A stretch of DNA of 64,000 bases from Tragulus kanchil (lineage: Eukaryota; Chordata; Mammalia; Artiodactyla; Tragulidae): NCBI GenBank assembly GCA_022376925.1, contig JAIOJX010000001.1:40830324-40894323 (forward strand), given 5' to 3'. Position 1 is the first letter of the stretch, and each line of letters opens with the position of its first letter. The translations under genes and the position numbers were made by a program. The notes beneath the pieces are model-generated. The model searched no databases. It saw only the letters and a program-made list of their open reading frames with translations, and was not told the origin of the DNA. Positions 1 to 11,959 of the stretch are shown here, one piece after another.

Positions 1-1414
1 AGTCATTTTGACTCATTTTAAATCGCACTAGTCTTTCAATGTATTACTAACTCCTAAAATAATCACAAAACCAAAAAAGTTACATTGATTAGGTAAGTAT
101 AAAGGGCAGCAGTAACAAAAAGTACTGTTTTACACAGAAGTGAAAAATTTTTGAGAAATACGGTTGCCAGAAAGTATGTGCTAAATATTTCTAGTTTTCA
201 GTGGAATCAGAATTGTGAAAATAATGCCCATGGAACATTTAGAGATTAATGGAAGAAAATAATAAATGTTAGTCAATGTACAGATAGACTAGGTTATCTT
301 TCGCCATTCTACTCTCAACAAAATAAAATATCACTACTCTTCTTTCTTGCCCATGTTATACAGTGTAAAGTGTGGGCTCTCTTAGTGTTGCTTTCACTCT
401 GGGATTTAGACTAATGGAGCAGCCTGTTTAGAATAATTCTGGTCACTGTGAAAGAGGAAAACGAGAGACTGTGATGGATTCTATGCTAGCTTTGAATCTT
501 TCCCCTTGAGGTAATACACACCATAAACATTGGCAATTCATTGGGCGAGGTAAGTTATTTGGCCAGATTCCAAAAGGGTAGAGAAATTTAATACTGTCAT
601 GTGCCCAACAGAGAATAATATTCACTGAGCAGCAGTAAGGACCATCCCAGTTATTATCTCCAGTTCTCATTGTAAGAATTAAGTAGGACATGAGAAACAA
701 AAGTACGTCCAGAGGAATGTGATCTAGATAGTAAAAAGAACTGGATTACTTTGGATGAAGAACTGAAGTAATGTTTGGCCAGAATAAGAAAGTACATGAT
801 TATTATAGCCAATATATGAAGCATTTTGTTGAATAAAAGGGATAGGTAAACCAGTAAATGGGTATGGCTCTTTGGCAACCAGAAAGTGCCTGCCTCATCT
901 GAAGATATTATATTGATTTTTATCAACATTCTGGTGCCAATAAAATTAACAAAACAGTTTTTCAGACTAAATTGATACAACTGACTGCCAACTTGGAATT
1001 CATAAGTTTTTTTAGAAATAATTTCACTGTTGACTCTTTTGATTGTCTTTCTCTGGATCTTCTCCAGTGCCAATTGTTAAAATTTTTATTTTGTTTTTAT
1101 TGGTTTTCCTTTTAAGGTTGTTGTATATTTAGAGTCATTTTGACTCATTTTAAATCGCACTAGTCTTTCAATGTATTACTAACTCCTAAAATAATCACAA
1201 AACCAAAAAAGTTACATTGATTAGGTAAGTATAAAGGGCAGCAGTAACAAAAAGTACTGTTTTACACAGAAGTGAAAAATTTTTGAGAAATACGGTTGCC
1301 AGAAAGTATGTGCTAAATATTTCTAGTTTTCAGTGGAATCAGAATTGTGAAAATAATGCCCATGGAACATTTAGAGATTAATGGAAGAAAATAATAAATG
1401 TTAGTCAATGTACA
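1..1414. repeat. Direct duplication 1 (1-282 = 1133-1414)
   Basis: Bases 1-282 recur at 1133-1414 with an offset of 1132. After the shared stretch the two copies continue differently. The left copy is cut by the window start, so the true unit is probably about 1.1 kb, with its second copy covering most of 283-1414. No gene or recognised repeat lies inside. It belongs to the window-wide series of about 1.1 kb duplications that I interpret as assembly duplication. Confidence 0.95.
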
Positions 1415-1875
1415 TGCTAAAAGAAAACCAACAAAACTAGGGATTACCCATCACAATATGAATCAACCACTGACCTGCAGGGGAGTGGAAAGGAACAAAA
1501 TAAAATTTAAAAATGATTTCAGAGCAGACATTTATTTTCTGAGTATCTACATCTGGTAAAAAATGAGGTTTTTACCTCATTTTTAGCAAAAGTAACAGGG
1601 ATAAAAGTAGTCTGATGTCCACTGACTACTGACCAATAGATATCTGGGAAAAATCCAAGCTATCCAGAAATGAAGCAAAGAAATGCCATGAAGATATGAG
1701 GACTGCAACTTATGCAAAGAAGTTTAAGTAAGACTGAATTCATAAGATAAGTCATGTTGGACAGCTACTAGGTTTAATAGTTTAATAGCTTTACTAGGTT
1801 TAATTCCTATCAAACTGCCAATAGTAGAACAGAAAATGTCATGTTTCACATCCTTTGTTAGAAAAAAAATAGGGA
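1415..1875. other. Intergenic, nothing recognised
   Basis: AT-rich single-copy sequence between the first duplication and the inverted L1. I see no repeat, RNA or coding signal. Confidence 0.5.
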
Positions 1876-3715
1876 ATGACATTCTTTTACATGTAGCTGT
1901 CCAGTTTTCCAACCAATTATTGAAGAGGCTGTCTTTTCTCTCCTGTATATTCTTGCCTCCTCTGTCAAATATAAGGTGCTTATAGGTATATGGGTATATC
2001 TCTGGGCTTTCTATCTTGTTCCACGGTATATATTTCTATTTCTGTGTCAGTACCATACTGTCTTGAGGACTGTAGCTTTGTAGTATAGTCTGATGTCTGA
2101 AATGACTCCTCCAGCTCCGTTTTTCTTTCTCAAGATTGCTTTGGCTATTTGGGGTCTTTTCTGTTCCCACACAAATTATGAATTTTTTTGTTCTAGTTCT
2201 GTGAAAAATACCATTGGTAGTTTGATAGGGATTGCATTGAATCTGTAGAATACTTAACTCAAAGTGGATGAAAGACTTAAATGTAAGGACAGAAACTAAG
2301 AAACTCTTAGAGGAAAATAAAGGCAGTACCCTCTTTGATACCCATCACAGAAAGATCCTCTTTAACACACCTCCTAGAATAATGGACATAAAACCAAAAA
2401 TAAACAAATGCAATTAAAAGCTTTTGTACAGCAAATGAAACAATGAACAAGATTAAAAGACAACCTTCAGAAGGGAGAAAATACCTGCAAATGAAGCAAC
2501 TGACAAAGAATTAATCTTCATAATATATAAGCAGCTTATACAGCTCAACACCAGAAAAACAAATAGCCTAATCAAGAGATGGGCAGGAGACCTAAACAGA
2601 CATTTCTTCAAAGAAGACATATAGATGACTAGTAAACACATGAAGTGATGCTCAATATAACTCAGGTATCACCTCAAACCAGTCAGAATGGCCATCAACA
2701 AAAAATCTACAAACAATAAATTCTGGCAAGGGTATGGAGAAAAGGGAAACCTTTTGCACTGTTTGGTGTGAATATAAATTGATGTAGCCATCATGGAGAA
2801 AAGCACAGAAATTCCTTAAGATAGTAGGAATAAAACTACCATAAGACCCAACAATCCCACTGCTGGGCATATACACTCAGAAAACCATAACTGAAAGAGA
2901 TGCATGTACTGCAATGTTCATTACAGCACTATTTACAATAGCCAGGACATGGAGGCAACCTATTTACCCATTGAGAAATGAATGGATAAAGAAGCTGTGG
3001 TACATATATACAATGGAATATTACTCAGCCATAAAATAACACATTTGAGTCAGTCCTAATGAGGTGGATGAACATAGAGCCTATAATATAAAATGAAATA
3101 AGTCAGAAAAATAAAAACAAATATCATATATTAATGCATATATATGGGCTTCCCTGCTGGCTTAGATGATAAAGAATCTTCCTGAAATGCAGGAGACCTG
3201 GGTTTAATCCCTGGGTCCGGAAGATCTCCTGGAGTTGGAAATGGCAACCCACTCCAGTATTGTTGCCTAGAAAACTCCATAGACAGAGAAGCATGGGCAG
3301 CTACAGTCCATGGGGTCACAAAGAGTTGGATACAACTGAGTGACCAACACACATGGAATCTAGAAAGATGGTACTGATGAGCCTATTTGCAGGGCAGCAA
3401 TGAAGAAGCAGACAAAGAGAACTGACTTGTGGACACACTCTCCCTGGAGAGTGGGATGAATTGAGAGAGTAGCATGGAAATATATAAATCAACATATGTG
3501 AAACAGATATTAGTAGAAAATTTGCTGTATGATGCTAGAGCCCAAATCAGGTGCTCTGTGACAACCTACAGAAGTGGGATTAGGTGGGAATTTCAAGAGG
3601 GAAGGAACATATGTATACCTATGAATGATTCATGTTGATGTAGGGTAGAAACTAACACAAGGTTGTAAAACAATTATCCTCCAATTAAAATTGTTTTTAA
3701 AAGCTAAAATAAAAT
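1876..3715 (+). mobile_element. LINE-1 with 5' inversion (twin-priming type), Bov-tA nested
   Basis: Bases 1876-2250 are antisense to L1 ORF2; on the minus strand they encode the L1 peptide NWTATCKRM. From about 2252 the sequence switches to sense L1, starting only about 40 bp downstream of where the inverted part ends in L1 coordinates. It runs through the ORF2 C-terminus (the 'tgctgggcatatac' region near 2861) and the ruminant L1 3' end to an A-rich tail near 3700. A Bov-tA SINE interrupts it at 3146-3352. Stops and frameshifts are frequent, so it is dead. Antisense 5' block plus sense 3' block is the usual outcome of twin priming. A degenerate target-site duplication is possible (aaaatagggaatgaca near 1868, aaaataagaaatggca near 3710). 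Confidence 0.85.
3146..3352 (+). mobile_element. Bov-tA SINE nested in L1
   Basis: It begins gggcttccctgctggctt (tRNA-Glu-derived head) and continues with the typical 'ggaagatctcctggag' and 'actccagtattgttgcct' blocks. It ends in the BovB-related 'ggggtcacaaagagttgga' tail. L1 sequence resumes immediately on the other side (aatctagaaagatgg), so the SINE is younger than the L1. Bov-tA SINEs are restricted to ruminants, which supports the host assignment. Confidence 0.92.
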
Positions 3716-3912
3716 AAGAAATGGCAAAGGAAAGGAAAGTGGCAAGGAATGGTTCATGAATCATCTCACTTTCTTAATCTTGTCCTACTATTGTTTAAAT
3801 TGCACGTAATGCTACCAGCAAAATACAATTCTGTATCCTTTTTATAGTTATGTATACTATTCTAAACCACAGGGTGGGATACCAATTGACATATTTTTTA
3901 AACACTGAAAAA

Positions 3913-4057
3913 GGGACTTCCCTGGTGGTCCAGTGGCTAAGACTCCAAGATTCCAATGCAGAGGGTTTGGGTTCAATCCCTATTTGGAGAACTAGATCCC
4001 ACATGTGACAGCTAAGACACAGTGCAGCCAAATAAATAAATATCAAAAAAAAAAAAG
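3913..4057 (+). mobile_element. ART2/CHR-type tRNA-Glu SINE, short form
   Basis: It starts gggacttccctggtggtcc, has a tRNA-like B-box region (gggttcaatccct), a short body, an 'aaataaataaat' stretch and a poly-A tail at 4047-4056. Confidence 0.85.
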
Positions 4058-5661
4058 ATTGAAGAAAAATGGTGAGAATGTTGTAGGATATAGTTGATAA
4101 TGCTAATAGTTTTAAGAGCTTTAACAATTCAGTACAGAAGAAACTAATTTTTTGTCCTTCACACTTTTGATTTTCTCAAGTATTCCTTAGTTTTCCAGAA
4201 GTTTAAAATTGGCAATGTTCTTTCCTCATATTTGCCAATCAGACTACTGGCATTAAGAAATGAAGAACATTTAAAGTCATTTTGAGAACAGAAAGGAAAG
4301 AAAGGTAAGACTTCTACCCTCTTGTGCCTTTAACAAATTCAAAAGTCCACAGTTAAAAAAGTAATTTGTCATGAGACATTTATCCCCTTGATGAGGAAAT
4401 GTCTCTTACTATTCAGTGCTTGGAAGAAATGCACAATGTTTCAATAAGTTAATTCATCTTTCATTTGCTAAGGTGGCTTTTCTTACTCTGGGTAGCATCA
4501 ATTAATATTTTGCAAAACCCCTTTTTTACTCTTAAATTAATAGACAGACACTAAGGAATGGAAGAATTAAATGTGGGATAAGCCAAGTCAGGAGGAAGTA
4601 AAATTACAGCACAGTCTGTAAAGTCTTTTCTTTCTTTCTTTCTTTACTACTGACCTGGTTTTAAAAAGTTAGGTTTTAATTTGCCATCACTACAACCCGT
4701 TTTCCAAATTTCCTAAAAAAGTACATGAGCTCAGGCTGTATGAAAGACTGTTTTGCCTGCTATGTGAAGAAAATATCCCCTAAGAGCTTCTGGCTTGGAA
4801 TCCAAATCTGTATTTCCTGGTTAATGATAAACTATTGATATTGAGAGACTGTTTCAATACTGATGTTATATAATAGCAAATCAAAATGACATGTACAACT
4901 TACAGTTATGTTTTAGAAAAATAATAACCTATTCAAGAATACAGAACATAAACAAATCATATTCAGGTTAAGTAAAATAGGCAAGTTAAACTGAACCCTG
5001 ATAAGCTGCATTTATATAATTTTAAAATGTTGTAGTATAAAACAGATCTTTAGAAATTTTATACAGGTAAGTTTACTGAAAAATATAGGCAATTACAGTA
5101 AGTAAACCCAGGAAAATCTTTGTAGCTGAGTTGCTTTGCTTCTTTGGATAAGTCACAAACTCCTTGAGTTTCAATTTTTTCAGTTCTGTTATGGACATAA
5201 ATATAACTGCTACATATAATATGTACTTGGGAGGATTACTTGGGGCTTATATGAATAATACAGTTTAAATATATGAAAACAGTTCTTATATTATCCAGTT
5301 TGCCCATATGCCTAGTATGTTTAAACTACAATGGATTTTAAGAGATTTATCTAAGGAGTCCAGGTCATTATTTTTCTCGGTATTTCTACTACTATCTATT
5401 GACAAACTACAGTAACTTGTGCAGAAATAGCCTCCAAAGAAAAAAATAAGAAAAGGTTAAAAATTAGAAACATCTTAATTAAAATAATAATAATTGAAAT
5501 GATGATAACACTGATTTTTAGGACACATAGATTCTCAGAGAATGGTTTGGAGAGATCTAGAGTTGTCTAGAGAGTCCTAAAAATCGAAAAATACTGTTCT
5601 TTCGGGTCCATCAGTTTGAACTGAGGACGTGTCCACAGGAAGTAACCCATGGCAACTTTTA
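4058..5661. other. Intergenic; one (TTTC)n microsatellite
   Basis: A short (TTTC)n run lies at 4625-4645. The rest is AT-rich single-copy sequence in which I recognise no gene, RNA or clear repeat. Confidence 0.5.
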
Positions 5662-5675
5662 TGGTGCCAACTTTT

Positions 5676-6012
5676 TTTTTTTTTTTAAAGATTTATATAT
5701 TTATTTATTTATTTTTGGGTGGGGGTCGGGTTGGGGAGGGAGGGGAGTGGGCGGGCCACTTCTATTGGTCTTTCCTTTCTCTATGTTCATCCATCTTTGT
5801 TCTTTGGCTCCTGTGGGCCTCCCATCGTGGTGGCGTCTGTCGTTGCAGAGCGCCGGCTCTGGGCGCATGCGCTCCAGAGCTCTGGCTTTGTAATTGGACA
5901 CATCAGTCCAGCCGCTCCACGGCACGTGGGATCTTCTCAGGCCAGGGTTCGAACCGGCTCCCCTTGCACTGCAAGGCGGTGTCCTTACCCACTGGACCAC
6001 CAGGGGAAGCCC
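5676..6012 (-). mobile_element. CHR-2-like SINE, GC-rich extended form (copy a)
   Basis: Antisense copy with a 5' poly-T then the complement of 'aaataaataaat'. A GC-rich block follows (gggtgggggtcgggttgg), then the 'ggacacatcagtccagccg' body, and it ends ccaggggaagcc. Flanking direct repeats tggtgccaactttt occur at 5662-5675 and 6013-6026 (14 bp, perfect), so it is a young retrotransposition. Long open frames here on both strands are SINE sequence, not genes. Confidence 0.92.
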
Positions 6013-6026
6013 TGGTGCCAACTTTT

Positions 6027-6483
6027 GATTAGTGTGTAAAATATACTTTCCCTCCTATGAAGTGAGCATGATATAACAGAAAGTTTTATCAGATATAAAG
6101 TAAAACCAAATAATAATTAAATATTTTTGAAACATAAGGACACTTTGTCTGGTTTGAACAGGACAGTGAGGTTAGGGCATTAAACACTTCTAAACAAATA
6201 CTAACAGCATGCCTAAAATCCATGAAGCGAATAATACAATTAATGCAACTGTTTTGCCAAATATTGTGAGACATGATATTGCTACATTAGTGATATTATC
6301 ACAATACATATTGTTTGTTCAGTATTGTTTTGGATTTTTTTGATATTTTTAATCACTTCATGAATGCTGCAGATTTTTTTTTGTACCATTATTACACTGT
6401 AAACAAAAATTAATTTGCCATTCACTGGCTTATAAAATCTCTTTGTGGAAGTAGATCCTATCATTCATACGCATCCCAAGTCA
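6027..6483. other. Intergenic, nothing recognised
   Basis: AT-rich single-copy stretch before duplication 2 with no recognised feature. Confidence 0.5.
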
Positions 6484-8730
6484 GAATTTTTTCTATTGGG
6501 GTTTTACACTTTTTTGACTGACACATCCACCAGCCAGTTGTGTTTTCCTTATGAATAATATCACCGGTACAATGAAGAGAGCACAGTAGGTGGCAAGACA
6601 TCTGAAATTATTTTTTGTCTGCCTTTTATGCATTGTACTTCATCAACTAATCTATGCCAGAAAATGGACAAGTCAGTAGAATATCACCATCATATTAAAT
6701 TTTATTCTCCACCTTTGCATTATTTTTGGCACAAGATGAAATAAGGAACTGTTTGGGGTCCTGTGCAAATATTCCACTGATTAGGAAGAAATTATTCATC
6801 TTTCCTTTGTATAGCAGGTGACACAAAAGCATTAAGGAAACTGAAAGACACTATCAGGAAAAGAGCAAAATCACAAAGCACTGCTTTGTTACATAAAAAA
6901 TAAGCTTTTATTACCTTCAGTTTGAGAAAAAAAATGTGCATTAGGAGAAAATGTCTTGTCATTCAAATGATGACAATAAAACTAAGCTAGAGAAATAATA
7001 GTAATGAAACTTATGACTAATATAAACATCAAATATAATAGCTATTAGTCTTTGCGTCAGTTGCTTTTTGAATCAGCCTCATAATTTCCGCTTTAATTTT
7101 CACCAATTTCCTTTCATGTTAGCTATTGTGAATAAAATTATTAAACTGTCTGAATTAGGACTAGGAAGTAGGTCTAGTGGCTAAAAGATAAATAATATTT
7201 ACAATTTATTTAAAAAAAAACGAGGAATAATTGCAAGTTGGGAAAATGAATGGAAATTAGGTAAGTTAAAATACATACTGGTCAGTATAGTCAAAATGGT
7301 ACCTTTAAAATAAAGTCAACCATAATTTTTTTTTAAAAGAGATATAGAAATGTGTCCATATACTCTGCAAATTGTTTGAAAATCTGTTTTGTCTTGAGTT
7401 ACCAAATTTCTATTACTGGGGTGCATAAGATAGAATATTTTAAATCATAATTAAATTTCAGATCACTTTAACAGACACTAATTAATATGTTAAACTTCAT
7501 GATAAATTAGCCTGAAAAGTGTCAAGGTAAATTCATATTATACACACACAGATTTACATCAGATCAGCATTTCTGACAAGAATATATGCTCCTCCATGAT
7601 AGAAATGGACTCAAAGAATTTTTTTCTATTGGGGTTTTACACTTTTTTGACTGACACATCCACCAGCCAGTTGTGTTTTCCTTATGAATAATATCACCGG
7701 TACAATGAAGAGAGCACAGTAGGTGGCAAGACATCTGAAATTATTTTTTGTCTGCCTTTTATGCATTGTACTTCATCAACTAATCTATGCCAGAAAATGG
7801 ACAAGTCAGTAGAATATCACCATCATATTAAATTTTATTCTCCACCTTTGCATTATTTTTGGCACAAGATGAAATAAGGAACTGTTTGGGGTCCTGTGCA
7901 AATATTCCACTGATTAGGAAGAAATTATTCATCTTTCCTTTGTATAGCAGGTGACACAAAAGCATTAAGGAAACTGAAAGACACTATCAGGAAAAGAGCA
8001 AAATCACAAAGCACTGCTTTGTTACATAAAAAATAAGCTTTTATTACCTTCAGTTTGAGAAAAAAAATGTGCATTAGGAGAAAATGTCTTGTCATTCAAA
8101 TGATGACAATAAAACTAAGCTAGAGAAATAATAGTAATGAAACTTATGACTAATATAAACATCAAATATAATAGCTATTAGTCTTTGCGTCAGTTGTTTT
8201 TTGAATCAGCCTCATAATTTCCGCTTTAATTTTCACCAATTTCCTTTCATGTTAGCTATTGTGAATAAAATTATTAAACTGTCTGAATTAGGACTAGGAA
8301 GTAGGTCTAGTGGCTAAAAGATAAATAATATTTACAATTTATTTAAAAAAACGAGGAATAATTGCAAGTTGGGAAAATGAATGGAAATTAGGTAAGTTAA
8401 AATACATACTGGTCAGTATAGTCAAAATGGTACCTTTAAAATAAAGTCAACCATAATTTTTTTAAAAGAGATATAGAAATGTGTCCATATACTCTGCAAA
8501 TTGTTTGAAAATCTGTTTTGTCTTGAGTTACCAAATTTCTATTACTGGGGTGCATAAGATAGAATATTTTAAATCATAATTAAATTTCAGATCACTTTAA
8601 CAGACACTAATTAATATGTTAAACTTCATGATAAATTAGCCTGAAAAGTGTCAAGGTAAATTCATATTATACACACACAGATTTACATCAGATCAGCATT
8701 TCTGACAAGAATATATGCTCCTCCATGATA
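6484..8730. repeat. Direct duplication 2, about 1.12 kb unit
   Basis: Copies lie at 6484-7601 and 7616-8730 with a 14-bp spacer. The copies differ by homopolymer lengths (A-run near 7212 versus 8346; T-run near 7329 versus 8459) and one C/T change. The spacer gaaatggactcaaa resembles a noisy reading of the true continuation after copy 2 (atggttccaaact), as expected for a low-quality read end. Neither copy holds a recognised gene or repeat. Confidence 0.97.
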
Positions 8731-9588
8731 ATGGTTCCAAACTGGACTACTGTTGCCACAACGCTGGACTTAGAACTCTACCATGACTGACTTGAAAGAA
8801 ACCATCTCCAAAATTTACTTTTAGGGTTTGAACAAAAATCTCCTGTAGTCTAGTCTGCTGTGTCTCGAATAAAGTGTGTAGGCCACTCTCAAGAGCAAAA
8901 GAGTAGCAATAAAGTTTAGTCATTCATTTGGCCTCAGTCAGTCAAAATCTGAGATTCACTTATCTCTTTTGTAAGGTTACCTGCGTATTGTGAGGAAATG
9001 CCTCCAGCTTTTCCCTCAGAATCTACTGTTTATTATCCAATTAAAATGTTTGAATTGTTTCAATTGTTTCAACACATTAGTATGCACTGCAGCCTATCTC
9101 TCCAATGTGGGGGGGAGGGGCAAAAAAATGGTCCATCTCCAGGCAAAACAAATCCCAAAAAGACAATTCTCTAGATTACTTGAATTACCACACAGCTGAA
9201 TTTGATCAGTAGTATCTTGCATATATTCAGTAAAATATGCCTGAATATGGTAGCCCAAGAAAAGAACTTAGAGAAAACACTTCTGAAATTATTCAAGATG
9301 ATGTCTTTAAAATAATTAGCTTTCTGTATCAATTACATTCCAAAATTGTAACCCTAAAGGCCATAAATTGAACATCTGACCTTCCACTTGTTAACTGTAA
9401 TATCTGAAAGTTTAAACTCTCCTTCTACAGGAATAAGACAAAATGTTTTAAATAATTATATAAAATGTTTTAATATGGAGCAAGCTTTACATTGCATCTG
9501 TTTCCATACAAACATTGAAGTTCTCTACTAGAACCTAATGCATACTCAAAGTAAGAAATCAGAAAAAGGTATCATTTGAAAAGTTTTT
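8731..9588. other. Intergenic, nothing recognised
   Basis: Single-copy sequence with a G-rich run near 9109-9120. The open frame from 8990 is short, unlike any protein I know, and I treat it as chance. Confidence 0.5.
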
Positions 9589-9943
9589 TGGACTTCTCTA
9601 GTGGCACAGTGTATAAGAATCTGTCTGCCAATGAGGCGACATGCGTTCAATCACTGGTCCAGGAAAATTCCACATGCCGCTGAGCAGCTAAGTCTGTGTA
9701 CAACAACTACTGAAGCCCACACGCTCTAGGACCCATGAGTCACAACTACTGAGCCTGCGTGGTGCAACTATTATTATTACTTATACCTATGGCCTGTGCT
9801 CTGAAATAAGAGAAGTCACTGCAATGAGAAACCCACACACCAAAACAAAGAGTAGTCCCTACTGGCTTCAACTAGAGAAAGCCTGTGCAAATTAGTGAGG
9901 ACTCAGCAGAGCCAAAAGTAAATCAATAAATAAAAATAAAACA
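9589..9943 (+). mobile_element. CHR-1-type SINE, nearly full length
   Basis: Starts ggacttctctagtggcac, with the body blocks 'ccacatgccgctgagcagc', 'cacaactactgagcctg' and 'gagtagtccctactggc', ending in an A-rich 'aatcaataaataaaa' tail. It is diverged, so an older artiodactyl insertion. Its 3' two thirds are repeated at 10861-11085 because duplication 3 begins inside it. Confidence 0.85.
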
Positions 9944-10049
9944 GGTTTTTTTTAACCACATCTGATCAAATTTTACGGGGATGATATGAAATATAGTAAT
10001 GAATCATATTGACTTGCATCAGTTTTGTTATTGTCTCCTAACCCAGGAT

Positions 10050-10120
10050 AAGGAAGCCGCAGTTCATGGGGTCACAAAGAGTTGAACACGACTGAGTGAC
10101 TGAACTGAACTGAACTGAAC
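10050..10120 (+). mobile_element. BovB LINE 3' end fragment
   Basis: About 70 bp matching the BovB 3' terminus (gcagttcatggggtcacaaa) and ending in the characteristic (actga)n tail. The 'gttcatgggg' variant fits BovB better than Bov-tA. It is extremely 5'-truncated. A duplicate copy lies at 11192-11262. Confidence 0.7.
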
Positions 10121-10636
10121 CAAACCCAGAATACATGCAATAAGACTGAGCATTTCAGAAAAGACAGAAGCCAGGAAATTTGAGAGAAAAAACAACAACA
10201 ACAACAAAACACTGAGATGAGAAACAGAGAGGTTGTAGAATTACAGTTTACTGGGGAAAATGTTTGCCTAGTCATGCTTAAGAAAAGTTTTCTTTCTTGA
10301 TATCATGGTATTAGGGTAAATATGTAATACAGAAAGAAAGGGCCACAATTCAGAATTGTTTATTTAGCTATTTAGCCTAGATACGATTATCAAGTTAAAT
10401 ATTTGCTGATCTATTATGTGTCAGTTATCATGGATTTTATTCTTTTAAACTTGAACTAAACTCTCTTTGTATCACAATTTAAACAACAAACAAATGACCA
10501 GAAGAAAACTCTAGTGGATAAGAAAAAACAAAACTTAAAAAGATGAGGCCCTATGAGGGACCAAAGGTTTAAGCAATAACATTGTTTCAGAGTATATAAT
10601 TTGCGTTGATTTTTCATGTAAGGTTTGAATTATATG

Positions 10637-10703
10637 GAAGCCTGGCGCAGTCCATGCAATCACAAAGAGTTTGACACAACTTACCAACTGAACAGGAACA
10701 ACA
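10637..10703 (+). mobile_element. BovB/Bov-tA 3' end fragment
   Basis: The block ggaagcctggcgcagtccat followed by 'atcacaaagagtttgacac' matches the shared 3' end of BovB and Bov-tA. It is truncated at the 5' side. Duplicate at 11779-11845. Confidence 0.6.
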
Positions 10704-11959
10704 TCTACATGCTTTTAATGCTAAGATGATGAGTTACAGGAGTGAAATGAATTAAGTCATTGCTAGTTGAAGCAATAAAACGTGATGTCATGAAAGAACA
10801 TTATTTACAAATAGCTAAGGTCTACAGGCGCAATGAAAAAAGTCACTAGCAAAACTGAAGACACGCTCTAGGACCCATGAGTCACAACTACTGAGCCTGC
10901 GTGGTGCAACTATTATTATTACTTATACCTATGGCCTGTGCTCTGAAATAAGAGAAGTCACTGCAATGAGAAACCCACACACCAAAACAAAGAGTAGTCC
11001 CTACTGGCTTCAACTAGAGAAAGCCTGTGCAAATTAGTGAGGACTCAGCAGAGCCAAAAGTAAATCAATAAATAAAAATAAAACAGGTTTTTTTTAACCA
11101 CATCTGATCAAATTTTACGGGGATGATATGAAATATAGTAATGAATCATATTGACTTGCATCAGTTTTGTTATTGTCTCCTAACCCAGGATAAGGAAGCC
11201 GCAGTTCATGGGGTCACAAAGAGTTGAACACGACTGAGTGACTGAACTGAACTGAACTGAACCAAACCCAGAATACATGCAATAAGACTGAGCATTTCAG
11301 AAAAGACAGAAGCCAGGAAATTTGAGAGAAAAAACAACAACAACAACAAAACACTGAGATGAGAAACAGAGAGGTTGTAGAATTACAGTTTACTGGGGAA
11401 AATGTTTGCCTAGTCATGCTTAAGAAAAGTTTTCTTTCTTGATATCATGGTATTAGGGTAAATATGTAATACAGAAAGAAAGGGCCACAATTCAGAATTG
11501 TTTATTTAGCTATTTAGCCTAGATACGATTATCAAGTTAAATATTTGCTGATCTATTATGTGTCAGTTATCATGGATTTTATTCTTTTAAACTTGAACTA
11601 AACTCTCTTTGTATCACAATTTAAACAACAAACAAATGACCAGAAGAAAACTCTAGTGGATAAGAAAAAACAAAACTTAAAAAGATGAGGCCCTATGAGG
11701 GACCAAAGGTTTAAGCAATAACATTGTTTCAGAGTATATAATTTGCGTTGATTTTTCATGTAAGGTTTGAATTATATGGAAGCCTGGCGCAGTCCATGCA
11801 ATCACAAAGAGTTTGACACAACTTACCAACTGAACAGGAACAACATCTACATGCTTTTAATGCTAAGATGATGAGTTACAGGAGTGAAATGAATTAAGTC
11901 ATTGCTAGTTGAAGCAATAAAACGTGATGTCATGAAAGAACATTATTTACAAATAGCTA

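Larger units (their letters stand above)
9719..11959. repeat. Direct duplication 3, 1099-bp unit
   Basis: Copies lie at 9719-10817 and 10861-11959 with equal lengths, separated by 43 bp. The first half of the spacer (tctacaggcgcaat) resembles the sequence following copy 2 (tctaacaggcaat). The second half (aagtcactagcaaaactgaag) resembles the sequence preceding copy 1 (aagtctgtgtacaacaactactgaag). The spacer therefore looks like two noisy read tails joined end to end. Confidence 0.97.

Noticed and set aside
5649..6039. Overlapping long open frames on both strands, up to 127 codons
   Set aside because: They lie entirely within a GC-rich SINE insertion with clear target-site duplications. Few stops in both directions reflect base composition.
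10191..10207. (AAC)n run as a regulatory element
   Set aside because: A simple microsatellite of about 16 bp, also in the duplicate copy; no further context.
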